Source of the DNA: JANXDG01 sp964521665
GTDB lineage: Bacteria; Elusimicrobiota; Endomicrobiia; DTEH01
NCBI GenBank assembly: GCA_964521665.1
Contig: CAZFSG010000061.1
Coordinates: 1-6,458, forward strand
DNA length: 6,458 nt
Direction: 5' to 3'
Below the pieces are notes generated by a model. That model saw only the letters and a program-made list of their open reading frames with translations, was not told the origin of the DNA and did not search any database. The number at the start of each line of letters is the position of its first letter. Position 1 is the stretch's first letter. The position numbers and the translations under genes are program-made. This document shows positions 1 through 6,306 of this stretch, one piece after another.

Positions 1-110
1 AATAGCTGTTAAATAATGTGAAGAACTATCATTTTGTTTCACTAAGAGATGAAAAAAAACAGAACAACATTTTATCTATTTATGGGAAATTGCGAATTGT
101 GTATTATTTG

Positions 111-170
111 GTAGCCGCAGGCTTTAGCCTGCGTTTTTATTATTTTACGCAACTTAAAGGTTGCGGCTAC
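111..170. repeat. REP-like nested palindrome, copy 1
   Basis: Two 23-base arms face each other across an AT-rich 14-base spacer (134-147). The left arm (111-133) starts GTAGCCGCAGG and the right arm (148-170) ends TTGCGGCTAC. By eye 18 of 23 positions match as an inverted repeat. Each arm is also a small hairpin: CGCAGGC (116-122), TTTA loop, GCCTGCG (127-133); and CGCAAC (148-153) pairing with GTTGCG (160-165). Hairpins nested in a larger inverted repeat are typical of REP/BIME-type intergenic elements, which are usually mobilised in trans by a RAYT (Y1 HuH) transposase. No such gene lies in this window. A related, eroded copy begins 152 bases downstream. Confidence 0.8.
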
Positions 171-191
171 TACTTACTTATAGTTAAAATT

Positions 192-253
192 TTGTATTCA
201 CTAATTTTAATTAGCGTTTGTGTAATACGCTGATATAAAATCAGCGAATACAA
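192..253. repeat. Second nested palindrome, different sequence family
   Basis: The outer arms TTGTATTC (192-199) and GAATACAA (246-253) are perfect 8-base complements. Inside the right half is a perfect hairpin: CGCTGAT (228-234), loop ATAAA (235-239), ATCAGCG (240-246). Inside the left half is CTAATT-TT-AATTAG (201-214). The left half, after its first eight bases, resembles the reverse complement of the right half with a few substitutions. The whole is therefore an imperfect inverted repeat built of two sub-hairpins, the same design as the flanking GTAGCCGC elements but with unrelated sequence. It sits between the two copies of that other family. Confidence 0.65.
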
Positions 254-262
254 TGGTATTTG

Positions 263-327
263 GTAATCGCAGGGTTTAGTCTGTATAATTTCGTTAACGA
301 AAAACGCAACCTAAAGGTTGCGGCTAC
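263..327. repeat. REP-like nested palindrome, copy 2 (left arm eroded)
   Basis: The right arm (305-327) ends in the same GGTTGCGGCTAC as copy 1 and forms a perfect hairpin: CGCAACC (305-311), TAAA loop, GGTTGCG (316-322). The left arm (263-285) begins GTAATCGCAGGGTTTAG and has several substitutions relative to copy 1, so its own hairpin is largely lost. The shared stretch TATTTGGTA lies at the left boundary of both copies, which suggests they are homologous units rather than chance palindromes. This copy ends 82 bases before the start codon of the dehydrogenase gene. Confidence 0.7.
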
Positions 328-399
328 GATGTAATGGAGTCTGTTGTTAATCCAAATTATAAAGTGTTATTAAATATCACAAATATGGTACTGATTTAT

Positions 400-405
400 G
401 GAGGT
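400..405 (+). promoter_or_regulatory. Ribosome binding site of the dehydrogenase gene
   Basis: GGAGGT lies 4 bases upstream of the ATG at 410, a near-consensus Shine-Dalgarno sequence and the clearest one in the window. It fixes the start at 410. The product then begins about 15 residues before the first beta strand of the Rossmann fold, as expected for this enzyme family. Confidence 0.8.
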
Positions 406-409
406 ATAA

Positions 410-3217
410 ATGAAAGATTTACTTAAACAAAAAATATTAAACAAACAAGCGGTTGTAGGTGTTATTGGTCTTGGGTATGTAGGGTTACCTTTGGCGATGC
501 TTATTTCAAACAAAGGGTTTAAAACATACGGGTTTGATATTGATAAAAATAAAATAAAACTTCTAAAGAAAAAGAAAAGTTATATAACTCATATACCTGA
601 AGAAAAAATTAAAGAAGCAAAAAATCTTTTTCCAACATCAGATTTTTCGTTGTTAAAAAAGTGTGATGTTATAATAATTTGTGTTCCTACACCTACAACA
701 GATACAAACGAGCCTGATTTGTCTTCTGTTATAAACACTGCTGAGACAATTGCAAAATATCTTCGTAAAGGACAACTTGTTGTTTTAGAATCAACAACTT
801 ATCCTACTACAACTCGTAATGTTTTAAAACCAATTTTAGAAAAGACAGGTTTTAAATGTGGAGTTGATTTTTATTTAGCATTTTCTCCTGAAAGAGAAGA
901 TCCAGGTAGAAAAGATTTTACAACAGAAACAATACCAAAAGTTGTTGGCGGTATAGATAAAATTTCAACAGAGATTGCCACACTTTTTTATTCACAGGTT
1001 GTAAAAAAAGTAGTGCCTGTATCTTCTGCAGAAGTTGCTGAGGCAACAAAGATGTTAGAAAACACATTTCGTGCTGTAAATATTGCTTTGGTTAATGAAC
1101 TAAAGATGCTTTTTGATAAAATGGGGATTGATATTTGGGAAGTAATTGAAGCGTCCAAAACAAAACCGTTTGGGTTTATGCCGTTTTATCCAGGGCCAGG
1201 CTGGGGTGGACATTGTTTCGAAAAAAATCAAAAAGTCTTAGTTAAAACATTAGAAGGATTAAAATTATTTACTTTTGAACAGTTGTTTAACTACATTGAA
1301 AATAAGATAAATAAATTTTCAGTTTGTAAAGTTTTTAGTCAGAGACAAGTTCCAAGCAGTTTTTCTGAAGGTTCAACTGAGGTTTTAGAACTTAATGATG
1401 AATTGCAGGTTGTTGGGCTTGATTTAAGTAATAATAAGTTGTGTTTACAATCTATAAATTTTATTTCTAGACGTATTGCTAACAATCTTTTAAAATTAAA
1501 AGCTTACTTTGGTTTTGAAATAACTGTTACGGATAAACACCCATTATTTATTTTTGATAAAAGTAAAGATAAGATTTGTATCAAGTTTGCTAATGATGTA
1601 AAACCTGAGACAGATTATTTTGTTATTCCTAAAAGTTTGCCAAGTGTTTATTCTAAGTTAGAGTTTGATTTAATTGATATGATTGTTAGGTATTATCCAA
1701 ACTTAATAAAAAATTATAGAGTAAGATTAAAAAATGAAATGTGGAAGTCATATAAAGAAATTGTTTACAAAAATATTTCAGATGAAAGAAAGTATGATTG
1801 GATAAGAAGTAATTATTTACCTTTAGAAGAATTTTTAAAAATAGAAAACAAATTAAATGTAAAAAGAAGTGATTTAATTTTATGTTCAGGTAGTGGTAGT
1901 TCAAAAAATGAAACTCCTGCAAAACTTATTGTTGATAAAAATTTTGCAAGGTTAGTGGGATATTATCTTGCTGAAGGATGTATCACTGAAGATGAAAAAA
2001 GTTTGAGACTAAGATTTACTTTTAATGCAAAAGAAAAAGAATATATAGAAGATTTGAAGCTAATACTTGATACTTTTGGTATAAAGTATAGTATTTACAA
2101 AGACAAAAATTTTGATTCTATCACTTTTAAAATTTCAAATAGACTTTTATCTCTATTCTTTAAGAATGTTTTAAAAGCAGGAACAAATAGTTATGAGATG
2201 AAAATTCCAGAATGGCTTTATTTTTCCAATAAAGAAATAAGAAAAGAAATTTTAAAAGGAATCTTTCGTGGCGATGCTGAAATGTATTTAAGAGATACTA
2301 AAAAAAGTTATCTTAAAAATTCAAAAATTTATAGGTATAATGACAATAGTTTGGAAGTATGTTATTATACATCGTCAGAAATTTTGTTTTCTCAAGTTGT
2401 GTCAATTTTGTTAGAAAATAATATTTTGCCTATAATTAATGAAAGAAGAAAAGGTCTACTTAAAATTTTTGGGTATAAAAAAATATCTAATATCAGAGAT
2501 TTTTTCTTAGGTGAGAAGGAGAGAAAATTAAATCTTTATTTTTTGAAGGTTAAAAAACAACCTGACTATAAAAATTATTTTGAAGATGATAAATTCTTTT
2601 ATTTAAAAATTAAAGAAGTGCAAACAATTAATGAAGAACAAGAGGTTTATTCTTTAGAAGTAAAGCCACATAACAATTTTGTTGTGAATTACTCTATACT
2701 TGTGCATAATTGTATTCCTGTTGATCCATTTTATTTATCATATATTGCAAAAAAATATGATTTTACTACACATTTTATTGAACTTGCAGGACAAGTTAAT
2801 ATCCGTATGCCTGAGTTTGTAGTTGAAAAAGTTGTGGATGAGTTGAACAAAAGAAAAAAGTGTATATATGGTGCAAAAATTTTAGTTTTAGGGTTGTCTT
2901 ATAAAAAAGATATTGGTGATCCGAGAGAATCGCCATCGTTTAAAATTATTGAACTTTTAGAAAAAAAAGGTGCTAAGGTTGACTACAATGATCCATACAT
3001 ACCTGAAACTCCTAAGATGCGTAAGTTTAAGTTTTACAAAAAATCAGTTTCTATTGATAAAGATGTTATAAAAAAGTATGATTGTATTATTATAGCAACT
3101 GACCATTCCTGTTATGATTATAAAATGCTTGTAGATAATGCAAAATTGGTAGTTGATACAAGAAATGCTATTTTTAATAATTTAAAGAAAAATTTTAAAA
3201 ATGTTGTTAAAGCGTAA
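410..3217 (+). CDS. UDP-sugar 6-dehydrogenase (UDP-GlcNAc type) precursor with intein
   Basis: The NAD-dependent UDP-sugar 6-dehydrogenase oxidises C6 of a UDP-hexose to the uronic acid for surface polysaccharide synthesis in the cytosol. The 935-residue precursor contains a 499-residue intein (residues 269-767), so the spliced enzyme is 436 residues, a normal family length. Visible landmarks are the Rossmann motif GLGYVG (20-25), an acidic NAD-ribose site near FDID (42-45), AFSPEREDPG, and the conserved Lys214 and Asn218 in KMLEN. The active-site loop is GPGWGGH joined to CIPVDPFYL. The nucleophilic Cys would be residue 269 of the mature protein, with Asp273 four residues on. The C-terminal UDP-binding domain holds GLSYKKDIGDPRESPS. 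The TIPKVVGG and GGHCIPVDPFYL signatures resemble WbpA-type UDP-N-acetylglucosamine dehydrogenases more than UDP-glucose ones, but substrate is inferred. A strong ribosome binding site precedes it. The next gene starts 64 bases downstream, possibly in the same transcript. Confidence 0.93.
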   Translation: MKDLLKQKILNKQAVVGVIGLGYVGLPLAMLISNKGFKTYGFDIDKNKIKLLKKKKSYITHIPEEKIKEAKNLFPTSDFSLLKKCDVIIICVPTPTTDTNEPDLSSVINTAETIAKYLRKGQLVVLESTTYPTTTRNVLKPILEKTGFKCGVDFYLAFSPEREDPGRKDFTTETIPKVVGGIDKISTEIATLFYSQVVKKVVPVSSAEVAEATKMLENTFRAVNIALVNELKMLFDKMGIDIWEVIEASKTKPFGFMPFYPGPGWGGHCFEKNQKVLVKTLEGLKLFTFEQLFNYIENKINKFSVCKVFSQRQVPSSFSEGSTEVLELNDELQVVGLDLSNNKLCLQSINFISRRIANNLLKLKAYFGFEITVTDKHPLFIFDKSKDKICIKFANDVKPETDYFVIPKSLPSVYSKLEFDLIDMIVRYYPNLIKNYRVRLKNEMWKSYKEIVYKNISDERKYDWIRSNYLPLEEFLKIENKLNVKRSDLILCSGSGSSKNETPAKLIVDKNFARLVGYYLAEGCITEDEKSLRLRFTFNAKEKEYIEDLKLILDTFGIKYSIYKDKNFDSITFKISNRLLSLFFKNVLKAGTNSYEMKIPEWLYFSNKEIRKEILKGIFRGDAEMYLRDTKKSYLKNSKIYRYNDNSLEVCYYTSSEILFSQVVSILLENNILPIINERRKGLLKIFGYKKISNIRDFFLGEKERKLNLYFLKVKKQPDYKNYFEDDKFFYLKIKEVQTINEEQEVYSLEVKPHNNFVVNYSILVHNCIPVDPFYLSYIAKKYDFTTHFIELAGQVNIRMPEFVVEKVVDELNKRKKCIYGAKILVLGLSYKKDIGDPRESPSFKIIELLEKKGAKVDYNDPYIPETPKMRKFKFYKKSVSIDKDVIKKYDCIIIATDHSCYDYKMLVDNAKLVVDTRNAIFNNLKKNFKNVVKA
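1214..2710 (+). mobile_element. Class 1 intein with LAGLIDADG (DOD-type) homing endonuclease domain
   Basis: The insert begins at Cys269 (CFEKNQKVLVKT, block A) and ends at His766-Asn767, with Cys768 as the +1 extein residue: the standard Cys1, penultimate His, terminal Asn and Cys+1 arrangement. Block B is GFEITVTDKHPLF, with Thr374 and His377 giving the TxxH motif. The two endonuclease motifs are LVGYYLAEGC (515-524, acidic Glu522) and LKGIFRGDAE (615-624, acidic Asp622). Block F is VYSLEVKPHNNFVVN (from 746), followed by SILVHN. All expected splicing residues are present and the frame is uninterrupted, so I infer it splices and may still home. The joined host sequence GGH/CIPVDP is an exact family match, which fixes both boundaries. 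An intein in UDP-glucose dehydrogenase is known from Methanocaldococcus jannaschii; I cannot confirm from here that the site is the same. Confidence 0.95.
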
Positions 3218-3281
3218 GATGTGGTAAAAAAAATGGGCAGTGGCTATTGTTTAAAATGTCACCAGATAAAAATAGATACAT

Positions 3282-3634
3282 ATGAAAATTATAAATGATA
3301 AAATTTCTATTGAAGAATTGAAAAAACTTGCAAGTGAAACATTCGGTAATTTAGTAAAAGCAGTGGTTGATGTTGAAAAAGAAATAATGGCGATTGGTGG
3401 TGAATTGCACGCAGTTGAAGAGATGCTCCTTTTAAATTCTGGAAGTAAACAGAAGAATCTTTGGGGTAGAAATCTTTATCCTGAGAAATATCGTAATGAC
3501 CTAATGAAGATTGGGTTGAGTTTGACTCTATTATAAACTTAAGACCATCTTTTGGTAACAGAAGCAGAGGTGTTGAAAATTCTGAGGTTAGAAAAAAAAT
3601 TGTTGAAGTAGTTAATAAATTGGTTTTTAAATAA
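3282..3634 (+). pseudogene. DUF5674-like protein gene, one frameshift
   Basis: The family has no known function that I can name. The first frame runs 3282-3536 and its N-terminal part (ELKKLASETFGNLVKAVVDV, then GGELHAVEE and KQKNLWGRNLYPEKY) matches my memory of DUF5674. After Asp73 (3498-3500) that frame becomes nonsense and stops. The frame one base back, entered at 3500, reads PNEDWVEFDSIINLRPSFG, then NRSRGVENSEVRKKIVEVV, and stops at 3632-3634: exactly the expected family C-terminus. Read across the shift, the product is about 117 residues, the normal length. One missing C in the CC at 3500-3501 would explain it. No slippery heptamer is visible, so a programmed shift is unlikely. It is either a mutation or a sequence error. 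The next gene starts one base after the restored stop. The start at 3282 has no good ribosome binding site. Confidence 0.75.
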
Positions 3635-3635
3635 T

Positions 3636-3967
3636 ATGAAATTTTTGCATAAGAATTTGGCAGAAGGAAGGTGGTTTGAGTTGTCTTTTATAGAACAGAT
3701 GGCAAATATTGGTAGTGAAGTTGAAAGAGCTATTTTGCATAGAAACAAAGGAGATAAAGAAAATATGTTTAATGCTATTGAACGTGCATTGGAACTTTTG
3801 TATTTAACTATTGAAGATGAAAAAACAAAATTCATCTTAAGGAATTTACACGGCTTAGAGAATTATTGATAGATTATTTTTATTTTGATAACATTTATAA
3901 TTCTTCAGACAAGTTTTGGCAAAAATATTTTTCTATATTTTTTTATGCGGTGGCTAAAACAAAATGA
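3636..3967 (+). pseudogene. Uncharacterised small helical protein gene, one frameshift
   Basis: I cannot assign a function. The N-terminal frame (3636-3869) gives MKFLHKNLAEGRWFELSFIE, then QMANIGSEVERAI, and ERALELLYLTIEDEK, apparently all helical. It resembles a recurrent uncharacterised family I recall from uncultured bacteria. After Phe66 (3831-3833) the better reading is one base back: HLKEFTRLRELLIDYFYFDN, then IYNSSDKFWQKYF and FYAVAKTK, ending at TGA 3965-3967. This restores about 110 residues. Its stop overlaps the pyrG ATG at 3964 as ATGA, a sign of translational coupling that supports this being the ancestral end of the gene. As it stands, the first frame ends in NLHGLENY at 3869. 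Whether the change is a real mutation or a base-calling error cannot be told from the sequence; no slippery motif is visible. Confidence 0.7.
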
Positions 3968-5553
3968 AAACAAAATTTATTTTTATAACAGGCGGAGTGG
4001 TTTCGTCATTGGGTAAAGGGATTACAACTGCGTCAATTGGGTTTTTGCTAAAAGCACATAAATATAAAATTGATGTATTAAAATTTGATCCATACTTAAA
4101 TGTTGACCCAGGAACTATGAGTCCGTACCAACATGGTGAAGTTTTTGTTACAGAAGACGGTGCTGAGACAGACCTTGATTTAGGTCATTATGAAAGATAT
4201 CTTAATCAAAATATGTCTAAAAAAAATAATGTTACACAAGGCCAAGTTTATGAACGTGTTCTTTATAAAGAACGTTATGGTGAATATCTCGGTAAAACAG
4301 TACAAGTTGTCCCTCATGTGACAAACGAAATTAAAAGTTGTATATATCGTCTTGCCCGAGGTAAAGATATTGTTATAACAGAGATCGGTGGTACTGTAGG
4401 TGATATTGAAAGTTTACCATTTTTAGAAGCAATTAGACAGATAAGATTAGATGTTGGTAAAGAAAATGTTTTGTACATTCATATAACATTACTTCCATTT
4501 ATTAAAGCAGCAGAAGAAATTAAAACAAAACCTACTCAACATAGTGTGATGAAACTTCGTGAGATAGGTATAGAACCTGATATTATTATATGTCGTACGG
4601 AAAAAAGTGTGGGTAGAGAAATTAAAGAAAAAATATCGTTGTTTTGCAATGTAGAAGTTGATTCTGTAATTTTGGAACCGGATGTTGGCAGTTGTGTCTA
4701 CAAAGTTCCTCTTATACTTAGACAACAACATCTTGATACTATTATCTTAAAAAAGCTTAAGTTAAGAAAAAGGAAGGTCGATATTTCCGAATGGGAAAAC
4801 TTAGTCAAGAAATACGAATCTTTAGAAGAGAGCATTCCAATAGCAGTTGCTGGGAAATATACTCAACTTAAAGATGCATATAAAAGTATCCTTGAAGCGT
4901 TGTTTCATGCAGGTGTTCATAATAATGTTAAAGTTGATATAAGATATGTAGATGTAGAGATTGATGGTTTTGAAAAATATCTTAGAGATGTTAAAGGGAT
5001 AATAGTACCGGGTGGATTTGGTGAACGTGGTATTGAAGGTAAAATTTTAGCAGTAAAATATGCTCGTGAAAACAAGGTTCCGTTTTTAGGTATATGTCTT
5101 GGTATGCAATGTGCTGTGATAGAATTTGCAAGAAATGTTTGTGGTCTAAAAGATGCAAACTCTACTGAGTTTAATCCTAAAACACCTCACCCAGTAATTG
5201 ACCTTATGGAAAGTCAAAAAATGGTTAAATACAAGGGTGGGACAATGCGTCTCGGAGCGTATCTTTGCAAAATAAAGAAAGATACGCTTGCATATAAAAT
5301 ATATAAATCTACAGAAATTTATGAACGACATAGACATAGGTATGAGTTTAATAATCAATATAGAAAACTCTTACAATCACATGGTTTGATAATTAGTGGA
5401 GAACATCCTGTTGGAAGATTAGTTGAAATAATTGAACTTAAAGACCATCCGTTTTTTATTGCAGTACAATTTCATCCTGAATTTAAATCACGATTTTTAT
5501 CTCCACACCCGTTGTTTTACCATTTAGTTTCTGCGGCAAAAAATATTAAATAA
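3964..5553 (+). CDS. pyrG: CTP synthase (glutamine-hydrolysing)
   Basis: It makes CTP from UTP with ATP and ammonia from glutamine, the last step of pyrimidine nucleotide synthesis, as a cytosolic tetramer. The 529 residues are close to the usual 530-550. The N-terminal synthetase domain (about 1-270) has the P-loop GGVVSSLGKGITT with Lys18, KFDPYLNVDPGTMSP (40-54), the metal-binding Asp72 in DLDLGHYER, Glu140 in EIGGTVGDIES, and KTKPTQHSVMKL. The class I glutamine amidotransferase domain (about 285-529) has the oxyanion loop GGFGERG, nucleophile Cys378 in GICLGMQCA, and His504 and Glu506 in FHPEF. All key residues are present, so it should be active. The start at 3964 matches the family N-terminus and overlaps the restored stop of the preceding gene. 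There is only a weak GGTGG-type ribosome site, which fits translational coupling. It runs into a convergent gene with stop codons overlapping. Confidence 0.97.
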   Translation: MKTKFIFITGGVVSSLGKGITTASIGFLLKAHKYKIDVLKFDPYLNVDPGTMSPYQHGEVFVTEDGAETDLDLGHYERYLNQNMSKKNNVTQGQVYERVLYKERYGEYLGKTVQVVPHVTNEIKSCIYRLARGKDIVITEIGGTVGDIESLPFLEAIRQIRLDVGKENVLYIHITLLPFIKAAEEIKTKPTQHSVMKLREIGIEPDIIICRTEKSVGREIKEKISLFCNVEVDSVILEPDVGSCVYKVPLILRQQHLDTIILKKLKLRKRKVDISEWENLVKKYESLEESIPIAVAGKYTQLKDAYKSILEALFHAGVHNNVKVDIRYVDVEIDGFEKYLRDVKGIIVPGGFGERGIEGKILAVKYARENKVPFLGICLGMQCAVIEFARNVCGLKDANSTEFNPKTPHPVIDLMESQKMVKYKGGTMRLGAYLCKIKKDTLAYKIYKSTEIYERHRHRYEFNNQYRKLLQSHGLIISGEHPVGRLVEIIELKDHPFFIAVQFHPEFKSRFLSPHPLFYHLVSAAKNIK

Positions 5554-6306
5554 TTCTGTAATTATTTTTTTCTATATCTTTTACACAACGGAAATCTAAA
5601 TCTGGAAGTTTTGTTGTTTTGAGTAACGCATCACGACGATATGTTAAACAAAAACTCTTTGGCAGTTTATACGAGCAACCACGGACATATATAAATCTTT
5701 ATTGAAATATTTTTTTTCGCCAATATAGCCAGGATAATAATCAAATTTTGATATTTCCCGCCATGTCATAACAACCATATACTGAAACATCTTGTGGATA
5801 AGAACATACAGGTTTTATTTTACCAAAGATTATAAAAAAACTTATATTTGCAATATTTGTTTCCCAAAAATTTCCCCAAGGGAAAATTCTTCCATCAGTA
5901 CCTCGGGCTGCTTTTTCCCATTCAAGCTCTGTTGGCAACCTTTTCTGTGCCCAAGCCAAGCCGCATAATTCATTGCATATTCTAACGAAACATTCACAAC
6001 AGGATAATCATCTTCTCCTTCAGGATAACAACCATTTTTCCAATGCGGTGGTTGGAGGATATCCTGTAGCATCTATGAAACGTTTGTATTGTTTGTTTGT
6101 AACTTCAGTTTTATCTATAAAAAATTCTTTTATATAAACTTTTTGTTTAGGCCCTTCATATGCATAGGACTCATTACTGCCAATAATAACTTCCCCTGCA
6201 GGGACAAATACCATACCTGGATATTGAGGAGCAGAATTTTTTTACAAAATACTAAAAACAAACAGAGTAATACAAAAAATATAATAAATAAAAACAATTT
6301 TTTCAT
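5546..6306 (-). pseudogene. SUMF1/formylglycine-generating-enzyme-like lipoprotein, multiply frameshifted
   Basis: The gene starts at ATG 6306 and would end at TAA 5548-5546, about 250 residues. The N-terminus MKKLFLFIIFFVLLCLFLVF is a signal peptide followed by Cys21, a plausible lipobox (LVFC). Then come, in changing frames: PGMVFVPAGEVIIGSN and FFIDKTEVTNKQYKRFIDAT; PPHWKNGCYPEGEDDYPVVN and VSLEYAMNYAAW; KRLPTELEWEKAARGTDGR, IFPWGN, then SYPQDVSVYGCYDMAGN; DYYPGYIGEKKYF; and VRGCSYK, YRRDALL, DLDFRCV. This is the full SUMF1 domain order. Five frame changes are needed: at the A7 run (plus-strand T 6237-6243), near 6051-6060, at a GCTTG tandem duplication (5952-5961), at GGGAAAT (5753-5759) and in a TA run (5687-5693). 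Members of this family include true formylglycine-generating enzymes and many proteins of unknown role. It is non-functional as read. Its start overlaps the upstream gene (ATGA) and its end overlaps pyrG by 8 bases. Confidence 0.85.
5548..5571 (+). terminator. pyrG: Candidate intrinsic terminator of pyrG
   Basis: AAATAATT (5548-5555), loop CTGT, AATTATTT (5560-5567) is a perfect 8-base stem of A-T pairs only, running into a T-rich tail (T from 5565 to 5571). The stem contains the pyrG stop codon and touches the stop codon of the convergent SUMF1-like gene. The pairing is weak without G-C pairs, so the call rests on the position between convergent genes and the T run. Confidence 0.4.

Larger units (their letters stand above)
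1..409. other. Repeat-rich intergenic region without a convincing gene
   Basis: I see no gene I would defend here. A frame open from 18 to 233 runs straight through two palindromic repeats, has a low-complexity Tyr/Leu/Ile-rich product and shows no family motif, so it is almost certainly spurious. The first 16 bases could hold the last codons of an upstream gene (a plus frame reads Ile-Ala-Val-Lys-stop at 2-16), but that is too short to judge. The region holds three palindromic elements (111-170, 192-253, 263-327). The last 80 bases before the dehydrogenase start must contain its leader and possibly its promoter. No -35/-10 pair stands out in such AT-rich DNA. Confidence 0.6.

Noticed and set aside
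18..233. Open frame of 71 codons on the plus strand
   Set aside because: It runs through two palindromic repeats, has no family motif or ribosome binding site, and its product is low-complexity aromatic/aliphatic sequence.
111..327. CRISPR array
   Set aside because: The repeats are inverted, diverged and only two in number, with no regular spacers and no cas genes.
344..373. Possible promoter TTGTTA (344-349) with TATTAA (368-373) at 18-base spacing
   Set aside because: The -10 match is only partial and such pairs are expected by chance in DNA this AT-rich.
1686..1922. Minus-strand frame inside the intein
   Set aside because: It is the antisense shadow of a well-supported coding region, rich in Phe/Leu/His from reversed Lys/Glu codons.
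3495..3510. Programmed -1 frameshift sites at 3500 and 3833
   Set aside because: Neither place has an X XXY YYZ slippery heptamer, and I see no strong downstream stem-loop; mutation or sequence error is simpler.
3539..3835. Minus-strand frame of 98 codons opposite the two small genes
   Set aside because: The plus strand carries recognisable family sequence across the whole interval, including the frame-shifted parts, so this is an antisense shadow.
4489..4731. Minus-strand frames inside pyrG (also 5146-5358)
   Set aside because: They are antisense to a full-length CTP synthase and show no motif.
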